A DNA stretch of 64,000 nucleotides, from contig NZ_JABBGA010000001.1 of NCBI RefSeq assembly GCF_012927165.1, positions 124,001-188,000 on the forward strand. Reading direction: 5' to 3'. Both the position numbers and the translations under genes were made by a program. The notes below the pieces were generated by a model. It did not search any database. It saw nothing but the letters and a program-made list of their open reading frames with translations, and was not told where the DNA came from. The DNA comes from Zoogloea dura (GTDB taxonomy: Bacteria > Pseudomonadota > Gammaproteobacteria > Burkholderiales > Rhodocyclaceae). Positions 36,914 to 46,299 of this stretch are shown here, piece after piece (the first letter of the stretch is position 1; each line of letters starts with the position of its first letter).

Positions 36914-39900
36914 ATGTTTGAACGCATCATCCGCTTCTCCATCGAGCAGCGCTGGCTGGTCCTGCTGGCCGTTTTCGGAATGGCTGCGCTGGGCGCCTTC
37001 AGCTATCAGAAGCTGCCCATCGATGCCGTGCCCGACATCACCAATGTCCAGGTCCAGATCAACACCGAGGCGCCTGGCTACTCCCCGCTGGAAGCCGAGC
37101 AGCGCGTGACCTATCCCATCGAGACGGTGATGGCCGGCCTGCCCAACCTGGTCCAGACGCGCTCCCTGTCGCGCTACGGCCTGTCCCAGGTGACGGTGAT
37201 CTTCAAGGATGGGACCGACATCTACTTCGCCCGCCAGCTGGTCAACGAGCGGATCCAGGGGGCGCGGGACAAGCTGCCTGCCGGCATCTCGCCGGCTCTC
37301 GGGCCGATCTCGACCGGGCTCGGCGAGATCTACCTATGGACGGTGGAGGCCCGGGAGGGCGCCAGAAAGGCCGACGGCAGCCCCTATAGCCCTACCGACC
37401 TGCGCGAGATCCAGGACTGGATCATCAAGCCCCAGCTGCGCAACGTGCCGGGCGTGACGGAGATCAACTCGATCGGCGGATTCGCCAAGGAGTACCAGGT
37501 GGCGCCGCTACCGGAGCGACTGGCCGCCTACGGCATGACACTGCAGGAGATCGTCATGGCGCTGGAGCGCAACAACGGCAACGTCGGGGCCGGCTACATC
37601 GAAAGGCGCGGGGAGCAATACCTGGTGCGCGCACCCGGCCAGGTGAAGACCGAAGAGGACATCCGCAATATCATCGTCGGTACCGCCCAGGGCCTGCCGA
37701 TCCGCATCCGCGACGTGGCTGAGGTGGGGATAGGCCGCGAGCTGCGCACCGGGGCCGCCACCGACAACGGCCGGGAGGTGGTGCTCGGCACGGTCTTCAT
37801 GTTGATCGGCCAGAACAGCCGGACAGTCTCCCAGGCGGTGGACAGGAAAATCGAGGAAATCAACCGCAACCTGCCGGCCGGGGTGGAGGCGGTCACCGTC
37901 TATGACCGCAGCGCCCTGGTGGACAAGGCCGTTGCCACGGTCAAGAAGAACCTCCTGGAAGGCGCCATCCTGGTCGTCGCCATCCTGTTCCTGTTCCTTG
38001 GCAACATCCGGGCGGCGCTGATCACCGCCTGCATCATCCCGCTGGCGATGCTGTTCACCTTCTCGGGCATGGTCGCCAATAAGGTGAGCGCCAACCTGAT
38101 GAGCCTGGGCGCGCTCGATTTCGGCATCATCATTGACGGCGCGGTGGTGATCGTCGAGAACTGCGTCCGCCGGCTCGCCCACGCCCGCGCAGCCCTCGGC
38201 CGCCCCCTCGACCGCAAGGAGCGCTTTCACGAGGTCTTCAAGGCCTCGCGCGAGTCGCGGCGGGCGCTGCTGTTCGGGCAGCTGATCATCATGGTGGTGT
38301 ATCTGCCGATCTTTGCCCTGACCGGCGTCGAGGGCAAGATGTTCCACCCGATGGCCTTCACCGTCGTCATCGCCCTGCTAGGGGCGATGATCCTGTCGGT
38401 GACCTTCATCCCGGCCGCGGTGGCCCTCTTCATCGGCGACAAGGTCTCCGAGAAGGAGAACCGCCTGATGCAGCTGGCCAGGGAGGCCTACGCACCTGCG
38501 CTCCAGTGGGCCATGGGGGCGCGGCCCGTGGTGCTGACTTTCGCCCTCGTGACGGTGATCCTCAGTGGCCTGATCACCACGCGGATGGGGAGCGAGTTCA
38601 TCCCGAACCTCAATGAAGGGGATTTCGCCATCCAGGCCCTGCGCATCCCGGGCACCAGCCTGACCCAGTCGGTGGCCATGCAGCGGCAGCTGGAGAGCCG
38701 GCTGAAGGAGAAGTTTCCGGAGATAGAGCGCGTCTTTGCGCGGACGGGTACGGCGGAGATCGCTTCGGACCCGATGCCGCCCAACATCTCGGATGGCTAC
38801 ATCATGCTCAGGCCCGAGCAGGACTGGCCCGCGCCCCGGCGCAGCCGCGAGGCCCTGCTTGCCGCGATCCAGGCCGAGGTGGCCAGCCTGCCCGGCAACA
38901 GCTACGAGTTCTCGCAGCCCATCCAGCTACGTTTCAACGAGCTGATCTCCGGTGTCCGCAGCGACGTGGCGATCAAGATCTTTGGCGACGACATGGAGGT
39001 GCTGAACGGAAGCGCCGCGGAGATCGCCGCCATGCTGCAGAAGATCGCTGGGGCCTCGGAAGTGAAGGTCGAGCAGACCACCGGCCTGCCGGTGCTGACT
39101 GTTCAGATCGACCGGGAGAAGAGTTCCCGCTACGGGCTGAATGTGGGCGATGTGCAGGATGCCGTCGCCACCGCGATCGGCGGACGCGGGGCCGGGACCG
39201 TCTTCGAGGGCGATCGCCGTTTCGACATCCAGGTCCGGCTCCCCGACAGCCTGAGAAGCGATCCGGAGGCGATCAAGCGCTTGCCGATCCCGCTGCCACG
39301 CGGCGCTGCTGCGGGAGATGGCCGGGCGAACTTCATCCCGCTGGCCGAGATCGCCAGCCTGGACCTGGCCCCCGGCCCCAACCAGGTGAGCCGCGAGAAC
39401 GGCAAGCGTCGGATCGTGGTGAGCGCGAATGTGCGCGGGCGGGACATCGGCTCCTTTGTAGCAGAGGCGGAACAGGGTCTGGCGCGGATCAGGGTGCCGG
39501 CGGGCTACTGGACGAGCTGGGGCGGGACCTTCGAGAACCTGCAGTCGGCCGCTGAGCGCCTGCAGATCGTGGTGCCCGTCGCGCTACTCCTCGTCTTCGT
39601 GCTGCTGTTTGCGATGTTCGGCAACATCAAGGATGGGCTGCTGGTGTTCTCGGGCATTCCGTTCGCGCTGACCGGGGGCATTATCGCCCTGTGGCTGCGT
39701 GACATTCCGCTGTCGATCTCGGCCGCGGTGGGCTTCATCGCCCTGTGCGGCGTCGCGGTGCTCAATGGCCTGGTGATGATCGCCTGTATCCGTAGCCTGC
39801 GCGAGGAGGGCCAGGCGCTCGATCGGGCGATTCAAGAGGGAGCCCTGACCCGCTTGCGCCCCGTGCTCATGACGGCCTTGGTGGCCTCCCTGGGCTTCGT

Positions 39901-40090
39901 CCCGATGGCGATCGCGACGGGGACGGGGGCCGAGGTCCAGCGCCCCCTGGCCACCGTCGTGATCGGCGGCATCCTCTCGTCGACCCTGCTCACCCTGCTG
40001 GTGCTGCCGCTGCTCTACCGGCTGGCCCATGGCGCGGATGAGGACACCGGAAAGGACGGGGCGACGGAAAGGCAGGTGAGACACCCGTAA
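36914..40090 (+). CDS. czcA: CzcA-like heavy-metal RND efflux pump
   Basis: The 1,058-residue protein has the 12-helix RND layout with two large periplasmic loops. Helix IV carries DFGIIIDGAVVIVEN, placing Asp402, Asp408 and Glu415 exactly as in Cupriavidus CzcA, where they carry protons. This is the HME1 signature for Co/Zn/Cd export. It is driven by proton motive force and works with CzcB and CzcC. The operon ends at a strong hairpin terminator. No two-component or other regulator is adjacent. Confidence 0.95.
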   Translation: MFERIIRFSIEQRWLVLLAVFGMAALGAFSYQKLPIDAVPDITNVQVQINTEAPGYSPLEAEQRVTYPIETVMAGLPNLVQTRSLSRYGLSQVTVIFKDGTDIYFARQLVNERIQGARDKLPAGISPALGPISTGLGEIYLWTVEAREGARKADGSPYSPTDLREIQDWIIKPQLRNVPGVTEINSIGGFAKEYQVAPLPERLAAYGMTLQEIVMALERNNGNVGAGYIERRGEQYLVRAPGQVKTEEDIRNIIVGTAQGLPIRIRDVAEVGIGRELRTGAATDNGREVVLGTVFMLIGQNSRTVSQAVDRKIEEINRNLPAGVEAVTVYDRSALVDKAVATVKKNLLEGAILVVAILFLFLGNIRAALITACIIPLAMLFTFSGMVANKVSANLMSLGALDFGIIIDGAVVIVENCVRRLAHARAALGRPLDRKERFHEVFKASRESRRALLFGQLIIMVVYLPIFALTGVEGKMFHPMAFTVVIALLGAMILSVTFIPAAVALFIGDKVSEKENRLMQLAREAYAPALQWAMGARPVVLTFALVTVILSGLITTRMGSEFIPNLNEGDFAIQALRIPGTSLTQSVAMQRQLESRLKEKFPEIERVFARTGTAEIASDPMPPNISDGYIMLRPEQDWPAPRRSREALLAAIQAEVASLPGNSYEFSQPIQLRFNELISGVRSDVAIKIFGDDMEVLNGSAAEIAAMLQKIAGASEVKVEQTTGLPVLTVQIDREKSSRYGLNVGDVQDAVATAIGGRGAGTVFEGDRRFDIQVRLPDSLRSDPEAIKRLPIPLPRGAAAGDGRANFIPLAEIASLDLAPGPNQVSRENGKRRIVVSANVRGRDIGSFVAEAEQGLARIRVPAGYWTSWGGTFENLQSAAERLQIVVPVALLLVFVLLFAMFGNIKDGLLVFSGIPFALTGGIIALWLRDIPLSISAAVGFIALCGVAVLNGLVMIACIRSLREEGQALDRAIQEGALTRLRPVLMTALVASLGFVPMAIATGTGAEVQRPLATVVIGGILSSTLLTLLVLPLLYRLAHGADEDTGKDGATERQVRHP

Positions 40091-40092
40091 AA

Positions 40093-40127
40093 AAGCCGGG
40101 ACGGAGGGAAACCCCTCGTCCCGGCTT
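40093..40127. terminator. Bidirectional terminator between czcA and livF
   Basis: A 10-bp perfect stem AAGCCGGGAC/GTCCCGGCTT encloses a 15-base loop between two convergent genes. An A-run lies before the left arm, giving a T-run on the minus-strand transcript. Confidence 0.85.
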
Positions 40128-40149
40128 GGTCCCGCCCGGTGCGGCTGTC

Positions 40150-41460
40150 TTACATGCCCAGGTAGGCGGCACGCACCTGTTCGTTCTCGATCAGCTCGCG
40201 GCCGCTGCCGGTCAGGGTGATGTTGCCGGTCTCCAGCACATAGCCGCGATCGGCGATGGCCAGTGCCGAGAAGGCGTTCTGCTCGGCCAGCACGATGCTC
40301 ATGCCCTGGGCCTTGAGGGTCTTCACCACGTTGAAGACTTCCTCCACCAGCAGCGGGGCGAGGCCCATCGAGGGCTCGTCCAGCAGCAGCAGCTTGGGCC
40401 GGCCCATCAGGGCCCGGCCGATGGCCAGCATCTGCTGCTGGCCGCCGGACAGGGTGCCGGCCGGCAGCTTCCGCTTCTCCTTGAGGATGGGGAACATGGC
40501 GTAGATCTTTTCCAGGTCGCCCTCCACCTGCTGCTTGGGCTGGGTGTAGGCGCCCAGCCGCAGGTTGTCCTCGATGGACAGCGGGCCGAACACCTGGCGG
40601 CCTTCCGGCGACTGGCAGATGCCCCGGCGCATGCGCATGTCGGAGCGCAGCTTCGAGATGTCCTCGCCATCGAAGACGATGTGTCCGGCACTCATCGGCT
40701 GCACGCCGGACAGGCTGCGCAGGAAGGTGGTCTTGCCGGCGCCGTTGGCACCCACCAGGGCCACTGTCTCACCGCGCCGCACCTCCATGGAGATGCCCTT
40801 GAGGGCCTTGATGCGGCCGTAGCAGCTTTCCAGGGCGTCGACCTTGAGCAGCACTTCGGATGAGGCCGTGGAGGACTGCAGTTCTCCGGCGCTGCTGCCG
40901 CCCAGGCCCACCGACACGGGCGCCAGGCTGGCCACCTTGTGGAACAGCTCGCGGAATTCCGCCCTCGCGGTGCTGCCGAACACCGGGTCGTCGTTGTCCA
41001 GGAAGGCCTTGTCGATCTCCTGCCAGTCCTCGGCGGTGAGCACCTCGGAGGCCAGCGGGTAGATGTCCTTCTCCTCGCTGCGGATGTGCGCCTTCTGGTC
41101 TTCGAGATACAGCCTGAGGGCTTCGACCAGGCCGCTCACGCTGCCCCGCCCGGCCACCGTGTCGGCCAGTTGCTGGCGCAGGGCGGCGAGGTTCTTGGGG
41201 GCATTGCGATGCTCGGCCTGCAGCCGGTCGAGCAGGGGGCCGGCGACGTCGCTGCGCAGGCGCAGTACGCGGAACAGGTGCTCGTCCTCCTTGCGGTGGT
41301 GGCAGCCGTCCATGAAATGCTCGAAATAGTCGAACACCGAGCCGAGGAAGGCCGGGTCGGCCTTCTGTTCGCGTTCCATTTCGGCAGCCACCTGTTCCAG
41401 GGTGATGGCCAGGCGCCACAGGTTGCGGTGCTCGTCCTTGATGATGCGGAGTGCTTCCAT
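40150..41460 (-). CDS. Hemerythrin domain fused to LivF-type ABC ATPase
   Basis: The 436-residue protein joins two domains in one uninterrupted frame. Residues 1-165 form a hemerythrin/HHE domain with candidate iron ligands His11, His54, Glu58, His84, His125 and Glu129. After a Ser/Gly-rich linker (about 182-202), residues 203-436 are a LivF ATPase with GANGAGKTT (237-245), LSGGQQQMLAIGRALM and LLLDEPSMGLAP. Normal LivF is about 235 residues and has no such extension. It is the last gene of livH-M-G-F, a branched-chain amino acid-type importer beside the paa genes. I infer oxygen- or redox-responsive uptake of an aromatic acid such as phenylacetate. Confidence 0.93.
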   Translation of the reverse strand: MEALRIIKDEHRNLWRLAITLEQVAAEMEREQKADPAFLGSVFDYFEHFMDGCHHRKEDEHLFRVLRLRSDVAGPLLDRLQAEHRNAPKNLAALRQQLADTVAGRGSVSGLVEALRLYLEDQKAHIRSEEKDIYPLASEVLTAEDWQEIDKAFLDNDDPVFGSTARAEFRELFHKVASLAPVSVGLGGSSAGELQSSTASSEVLLKVDALESCYGRIKALKGISMEVRRGETVALVGANGAGKTTFLRSLSGVQPMSAGHIVFDGEDISKLRSDMRMRRGICQSPEGRQVFGPLSIEDNLRLGAYTQPKQQVEGDLEKIYAMFPILKEKRKLPAGTLSGGQQQMLAIGRALMGRPKLLLLDEPSMGLAPLLVEEVFNVVKTLKAQGMSIVLAEQNAFSALAIADRGYVLETGNITLTGSGRELIENEQVRAAYLGM

Positions 41461-41477
41461 CTTGGTCTTCCTCGTTC

Positions 41478-42239
41478 TCAGGCGTGGGCGCCCAGGTAGG
41501 CGGCGATCACGTCCGGGTTCTTGCGCACTTCCTCGCCGCTGCCTTCGGCCAGCTTCTTGCCGTAGTCGAGCACCAGGATGCGGTCGGACAGGTTCATGAC
41601 CATCTTCATGTCGTGCTCGACGAGGACCACGGTGATGCCGGAGTCGGCCACCTTGCGGATCAGCTCGTCCACCTCGATGGTCTCCTTGGGGTTGAGACCG
41701 GCGGCGGGTTCGTCGAGGAAGATCAGGCGCGGCTTCATGGCCAGCGCGCGGGCGATCTCCAGGCGCTTGAGGGCGCCGTAGGGCATGGAGTCGGCGCGGG
41801 CGTTGATGTACTTGTCGAGGCCGACGAAGCGCATCAGCTCGGCGGCCTCGCCGCGTAGCTCGGCGTCACGGCGGGTCAGGCCGGGCAGGCGCAGGGCGGC
41901 CTTGATGAGATTGCGGTCGAGACGCAGGTGGGCCCCCACCATCACGTTCTCGATGGCGCTCATGTTCATGCAGATCTGCAGGTTCTGGAAGGTGCGCGCC
42001 ACGCCGCGGCGGGCCAGCTCGTCCGGCGACTTGCCACCGATGGACTCGCCATCGAGGCGGATCTCGCCGGAGGTGGGCTTGTACACCCCGGTGATCAGGT
42101 TGAACAGGGTGGTCTTGCCGGCGCCGTTGGGGCCGATCACCGAATAGACGATGCCCGCGTCGATGGTGAAGCTGACGTTCTGGACGGCTTTCACGCCACC
42201 GAAGTGGATGGACAGGTCCTTGACTTCGAGGAGGCTCAT
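41478..42239 (-). CDS. ABC importer ATPase LivG-type
   Basis: The 253-residue protein has Walker A GPNGAGKTT (37-45), the LivG-specific ARTFQNLQICMNMSAIENVMVGAH segment and Walker B LIFLDEPAAGLNP. It pairs with the LivF-type ATPase to drive the importer. Its ATG overlaps the livM stop by ATGA. The HAAT-family importer here probably carries an aromatic acid, because its binding-protein gene sits inside the paa operon. Confidence 0.93.
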   Translation of the reverse strand: MSLLEVKDLSIHFGGVKAVQNVSFTIDAGIVYSVIGPNGAGKTTLFNLITGVYKPTSGEIRLDGESIGGKSPDELARRGVARTFQNLQICMNMSAIENVMVGAHLRLDRNLIKAALRLPGLTRRDAELRGEAAELMRFVGLDKYINARADSMPYGALKRLEIARALAMKPRLIFLDEPAAGLNPKETIEVDELIRKVADSGITVVLVEHDMKMVMNLSDRILVLDYGKKLAEGSGEEVRKNPDVIAAYLGAHA

Positions 42240-43174
42240 GCTTGATCCCCTTTGTCGAACTTCGCCGCCAGCGTCGGGACGAGGCCCTTGGGCAGGAAGA
42301 TCATGCAGATCATCAGGATGGCGCCGAAGACCACGGTCTCCCAGCCTTCAAAGGTGGCCAGGGCCTGGGGCAGGGCGGTGAGCAGCACGGCGCCGACCAG
42401 GGAGCCATACACCGAGGCCATGCCGCCGATCACCACCATGGTGACCAGCTCGATGGAGTGGAAGAAGTCGGCCAGGTTGGGCGTCACGAAGCCCACGTAA
42501 TGGGCGGTGACGCTGCCCATCAGGCTGGCGAAGACGGCCGACAGTACGAAGATGGCGACCTTGTAGCGGACCACGTCCACCCCCACCACCCGGGACGCCA
42601 CCTCCGAGCCATGCAGGGCCCGCAGGGCGCGGCCGAAGGGCGAGTCGATCAGGTTGAGGGAGGCCCACACACTGACCGTCAGCAGGATGGCGACCACCCA
42701 GTACCACTGCTTGTCGTTCGACAGCTCGAAACCGAACAGGCCGAAGGCCGGTACCGGCATGCCGTCGGGGCCGCCGGTCCAGGTGGCCTCGTTGCGCAGC
42801 GCGATGTTGAGGATGATCCCGAGGCCCAGGGTGGCCATGGCGAGGTAATTGCCCTTGAGCTTGAAGATCGGCCGGGCCACCAGCGCGGCCAGCAGTCCGG
42901 TGGCGACGGCGCCGGCCACCATGGCCAGCAGCGGATGCCAGCCGAAGTGGGTCGGCAACACCGCCGAGGCGTAGGCACCGATGCCGAGGAAGCCGGCATG
43001 GCCCAGGCTGATCTGGCCGGCGAAGCCGATCAGCAGGTTGAGGCCGAGGACGATCACCGCATTGATGGCCATGCGGATCGCCAGGTCGAGATAGAAGCTG
43101 TTGGGCAGCACCATCGGCAGCACGGCAAGTATCGCGATGACGATGTAAAGCCCGTAATAGGCGCGTTTCTGCAT
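42236..43174 (-). CDS. ABC importer permease LivM-type
   Basis: The 312-residue protein has about eight to nine membrane helices. The family motif of LivM permeases is present (LIGFAGQISLGHAGFLGIGAY, and ALHGSEVASRVVGVDVVRYK as the ATPase coupling loop). It forms the membrane channel with LivH. Three bases separate it from the livH stop. AAACATG-type spacing gives a weak ribosome-binding site, so coupling to livH translation is likely. Confidence 0.92.
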   Translation of the reverse strand: MQKRAYYGLYIVIAILAVLPMVLPNSFYLDLAIRMAINAVIVLGLNLLIGFAGQISLGHAGFLGIGAYASAVLPTHFGWHPLLAMVAGAVATGLLAALVARPIFKLKGNYLAMATLGLGIILNIALRNEATWTGGPDGMPVPAFGLFGFELSNDKQWYWVVAILLTVSVWASLNLIDSPFGRALRALHGSEVASRVVGVDVVRYKVAIFVLSAVFASLMGSVTAHYVGFVTPNLADFFHSIELVTMVVIGGMASVYGSLVGAVLLTALPQALATFEGWETVVFGAILMICMIFLPKGLVPTLAAKFDKGDQA

Positions 43175-43177
43175 GTT

Positions 43178-44056
43178 TTACACCCGGTCGGTGACCCGGG
43201 CGCCGAAGAGGCCGCGGGGCATGAAGAAGAGGATGAAGAGGATCAGCACGAAGGGGATCGCGTCCTTGTAGGCCGACGACAGGTAGCCCGCGCCGAGGGA
43301 TTCCAGCAGGCCCACCAGCAGACCGCCGACCACCGCACCGAGGCCGTTGCCCAGGCCACCGAGCACCGCCGCGACGAAGCCCTTGAGGCCGAGCATGATG
43401 CCGGCGTCGTAGGAGGTGAGGGTGATCGGGGTGACCAGGATGCCGCCCAGCGCCCCCAGGGCCGCCGACATGGCGAAGCTCATGAAGAGCACCCCGTTGG
43501 TGTTGATCCCCACCAGCTCGGCGGCGAGCCGGTTGTAGGAGGTGGCCAGCATGGCCTTGCCGGTGAGGGTGCGGGTGAAGAAGTACCACAGCACCACCAC
43601 CACCACCGCCGTGACGCCCAGCACCCACAGGCTCTGGGGCATCAGTGTGGCGCCGAGGATCTGGATCGGCTCGTCGCCCGAAAAGGCCGGCAGGCTGTGG
43701 GTGCCCTTGCCGAAGATCACCGCGACGAGACCGCGGATCACCAGCGAAGCGCCGATGGTAATGATGATCAGGGTCACCGTCTCGGCGCCCTTGACCGGCT
43801 CGATGGCCAGCTTCTCGATGAGCACGCCGACCACCGCAGGCACCAGGATGGCCAGCAGCAGTGCCACCGGCAGGGGCAGGCCGGCCTGGGTGAAGAACAC
43901 CGCGAGCATGCCGCCGAGCATGATGAATTCGCCCTGGGCGAAGTTGATCACGTTGCTGGCGTTGTAGATGAGGGTGAAGCCGAGGGCGGCCAGCGCGTAG
44001 GTGGCACCAACGGTGATGCCGGAGAAGAAGAACTGCAGGAACTGGGCGAGCATCAT
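43178..44056 (-). CDS. ABC importer permease LivH-type
   Basis: The 292-residue protein has eight to nine membrane helices and the LivH motif GATYALAALGFTLIYNASNVINFAQGEF. It is the first gene of livH-M-G-F. AGGAGG precedes two adjacent ATG codons; the second (44053) has the better spacing. The promoter region carries a TGATACA-N24-TGTATCA operator that is shared with the paa promoters. Confidence 0.93.
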   Translation of the reverse strand: MMLAQFLQFFFSGITVGATYALAALGFTLIYNASNVINFAQGEFIMLGGMLAVFFTQAGLPLPVALLLAILVPAVVGVLIEKLAIEPVKGAETVTLIIITIGASLVIRGLVAVIFGKGTHSLPAFSGDEPIQILGATLMPQSLWVLGVTAVVVVVLWYFFTRTLTGKAMLATSYNRLAAELVGINTNGVLFMSFAMSAALGALGGILVTPITLTSYDAGIMLGLKGFVAAVLGGLGNGLGAVVGGLLVGLLESLGAGYLSSAYKDAIPFVLILFILFFMPRGLFGARVTDRV

Positions 44057-44177
44057 GCGCCTCCTGAGGACATGGGCTCGGGGGTATGCGGATTCATCGT
44101 GCCTCCTGTGGTGTTGTGCCGAGGTGAGTCGGTCGGTGTTTGTTCTGTATTTTGTAATCGTTTCCGTCTATTAGAAG

Positions 44178-44215
44178 TGATACAATAAATTCAGTCAACA
44201 GGAAAATATGTATCA
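44178..44215. promoter_or_regulatory. paa-type operator in front of livH (copy 1)
   Basis: TGATACA (44178-44184) and its exact inverse TGTATCA (44209-44215) are 24 bases apart. On the minus strand a TTGACT -35 element (44193-44198) lies between them, with TCTAAT 17 bases further on. The same half-sites recur at three more places in this region. Confidence 0.7.
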
Positions 44216-44304
44216 AATAGATTGATGGCTGCTGCAGCCCCGGCCGTTGCGGTCGGGGGTCTGGTGGGAGCAGTCATGCCAGCGTCCCCGGGATGAGGAC
44301 GCAG

Positions 44305-44325
44305 AAAAAAGCCGGCTTAGCCGGC
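44305..44325 (-). terminator. Terminator of the iclR-type gene
   Basis: On the minus strand the stem GCCGGC-TAA-GCCGGC is followed by six Ts. The three-base loop is the iclR stop codon itself, so coding and termination signals overlap. Confidence 0.88.
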
Positions 44326-45111
44326 AGATTCGGAAGGGGCGCCGAGGCGGGCCGAGAGGGCCGCGGCGGCCTGGCGGAGCTCTGTGAGCGTGGGGCCGTC
44401 GTCACGCATGTCCATCGAGCCCTCGACCCCGACCAGTACGATCACCAGGGTGATCTCATTCTTGAAGTTGAATACGGGGGCAGCCACCGCCTCTACGCCG
44501 CGGATCACGTAGTCGCCCGAGATGACGGACACCCCGCGCGCCTTGACCCCCGCCAGCAGGGAGCGGGCGTCTTCCATTGTATGGACCCCGAGTGGCGCCT
44601 TGCCCGATTCGAGCTCGCGGCGGATCAGCGCTTCGGTCTGGCGCTCCGGCAGCCAGGCGGCGAAGACCCGGCCGATGGCCGAGCCGAGCACGCCGAGGGT
44701 GGTGCCGGTGACCACGTTGACGGTGATTGGGCGGCGCGGCCGTTCCCAGCGCACGATGACCGGGCCGTTGTCGCTCCACACGGCCAGCGCCGTGGTTTCA
44801 TTGACCGCGTCGCGCAGGTCGGTGATGGCGCTGAGCCCCAGGCGGATGCGGTCGAGGCGATCGAGGGCGACCAGGCCCAGATTGAGGGCGAAGGGCCCCA
44901 GGTTGTAGCGGGAGGTGAGCGGGTCCTGTTCCACCAGGCCGCTGCGGATCAGGCTCACCAGGTAGCGGTGGGCCTTGGAGGGAGGCATCTCGGCAGACGC
45001 TGCGATGTCCTTCAGCATCATCGAGCGCTTGCCGGTGGCCATGGCCTTGAGGATGCCCATGCCCACTTCCAGGGACTGGACGCCGTGTTTTCCTTCCAGT
45101 TCTTCACTCAT
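44317..45111 (-). CDS. IclR-family transcriptional regulator
   Basis: The 264-residue protein has an N-terminal winged helix (about 10-75, VQSLEVGMGILKAMATGKRSMMLKD region) and an IclR effector-binding domain (about 85-255). It lies between the liv operon and paaY. IclR regulators often control aromatic acid catabolism and transport; control of the liv and/or paa genes is inferred from position only. Its start region shares an inverted repeat with the divergent paaY promoter. Confidence 0.88.
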   Translation of the reverse strand: MSEELEGKHGVQSLEVGMGILKAMATGKRSMMLKDIAASAEMPPSKAHRYLVSLIRSGLVEQDPLTSRYNLGPFALNLGLVALDRLDRIRLGLSAITDLRDAVNETTALAVWSDNGPVIVRWERPRRPITVNVVTGTTLGVLGSAIGRVFAAWLPERQTEALIRRELESGKAPLGVHTMEDARSLLAGVKARGVSVISGDYVIRGVEAVAAPVFNFKNEITLVIVLVGVEGSMDMRDDGPTLTELRQAAAALSARLGAPSESAG

Positions 45112-45127
45112 GATGTGCTCGTGTTTA

Positions 45128-45165
45128 TGTTACGAATTCCAGAATTGGTTTTAATATTAGTAACA
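45128..45165. promoter_or_regulatory. paa-type operator between iclR and paaY (copy 2)
   Basis: TGTTACG (45128-45134) and AGTAACA (45159-45165) are inverted half-sites 24 bases apart, matching TGWTAC as in the other copies. They lie in the 80-base gap between the divergent genes. No TTGAC element lies between these arms, unlike at the other three sites. Confidence 0.5.
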
Positions 45166-45191
45166 CAACAACAGGTGAAGGAGAACCCAGC

Positions 45192-45809
45192 ATGACGAGT
45201 CTCAAGGTTTACGCCATCGACGGCATCGTGCCCGTCGTCGATCCCACGGCCTACGTCCACCCCTCGGCGGTATTGATAGGCGATGTCATCGTCGGCCCCG
45301 GCTGCTATGTGGGCCCCTGCGCCAGCCTGCGCGGCGATTTCGGCCGGCTGATCCTCGAGAAGGGCGCCAATCTCCAGGATACCTGCGTGATGCACGGCTT
45401 CCCGGGCACCGACACGGTGGTGGAGGAAGACGGCCACATCGGCCACGGCGCCGTGCTGCATGGTTGCCGGGTCGGCCGCAACGCATTGGTCGGGATGAAC
45501 GCGGTGATCATGGACAACGCGGTGATCGGCGAGGCCTCCATCGTGGCCGCCTCGGCCTTCGTCAAGGCCGGCATGGAGATCCCGCCCCGGGTGCTGGTGG
45601 CCGGCATGCCCGCCAAGGTGATCCGGGAACTCTCCGATGAGGAGATCCGCTGGAAAGGGGAGGGCACCGCCACCTACCAGGACCTCACCCGCCGCTGCCT
45701 GGCCACGATGGTGGAGACGACGCCCCTCACCGAGGTCGAACCCGACCGGCCGCGCATCCACATGCCCGACGTGGTGCCCCTGGTGGCGCTGCGCAGGAAG
45801 GACGGCTGA
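45192..45809 (+). CDS. paaY: PaaY-type thioesterase (gamma-carbonic anhydrase fold)
   Basis: The 205-residue protein shows the left-handed beta-helix repeats of the gamma-carbonic anhydrase/PaaY family ([20 protein letters not shown]). Histidine ligands are in CVMHGFPG and [11 protein letters not shown]. PaaY hydrolyses toxic CoA thioesters that arise when the phenylacetate pathway stalls. A GAAGGAGA ribosome-binding site precedes the ATG. It stands alone, divergent from iclR, and 4.6 kb from the main paa operon. Confidence 0.9.
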   Translation: MTSLKVYAIDGIVPVVDPTAYVHPSAVLIGDVIVGPGCYVGPCASLRGDFGRLILEKGANLQDTCVMHGFPGTDTVVEEDGHIGHGAVLHGCRVGRNALVGMNAVIMDNAVIGEASIVAASAFVKAGMEIPPRVLVAGMPAKVIRELSDEEIRWKGEGTATYQDLTRRCLATMVETTPLTEVEPDRPRIHMPDVVPLVALRRKDG

Positions 45810-45834
45810 GGGTTCCTCCCGCTGTCGCGTGACG

Positions 45835-46299
45835 TCAGCGCGCGATGCGGCGGTTGTAGGCGAGAAACACGGTGTCCAGCTGCCAGCCAAGAGACTCATA
45901 CAAGGCCTGGGCCTGGAGATTGCTGCGGGCGGTGGTGAGGTCCATCCGGGCCTTGCCACGTGCCCGGGCGAGATCTTCGGCCGCCAGCAAGAGGGCCCGG
46001 CCGACGCCCGAGCGGCGATGGGCGGGCTGCACGAAGAGATCGTAAAGACTGAAGATCGGCTTTGCCTCCACCGAGCAGAAGGTCGGAAAGAGCTGGCAGA
46101 AGCCCAGGATCCAGCCTTTTTGATCGCAGGCCATCAGGATTTCCGACTCCTGGCGGGCGAGGCGCTCGGTCAGGAAACGCGTCGCCGTCTCCAGGTCGGT
46201 GTCCTGCTCGTAGAAGCATCGATAGGCGTCGAAGAGCGGTGCGATGGCGGGGGCGTCGTCGGCACCGGCCAGGCGGATGGAAATGCCCGGGGCGGTCAC
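45835..46299 (-). CDS. GNAT-family N-acetyltransferase
   Basis: The 154-residue protein follows the GNAT fold: ISIRLAGADDAPAIAPLF at the N-terminus and the acetyl-CoA-binding motif VQPAHRRSGVGRALLLAAE (Q/RxxGxG/A). The start is GTG, overlapping the upstream gene's stop (GTGA), so translation is coupled. The substrate is unknown. It lies with the ABM-domain gene between paaY and paaX, but no link to phenylacetate is visible. Confidence 0.82.
   Translation of the reverse strand: MTAPGISIRLAGADDAPAIAPLFDAYRCFYEQDTDLETATRFLTERLARQESEILMACDQKGWILGFCQLFPTFCSVEAKPIFSLYDLFVQPAHRRSGVGRALLLAAEDLARARGKARMDLTTARSNLQAQALYESLGWQLDTVFLAYNRRIAR

Noticed and set aside
40150-41460. The hemerythrin-LivF fusion as a frameshift or missed stop
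   Set aside because: Both domains are complete and in one frame with a plausible Ser/Gly linker, and there is no ribosome-binding site with an internal start at the ATPase domain that I can support.
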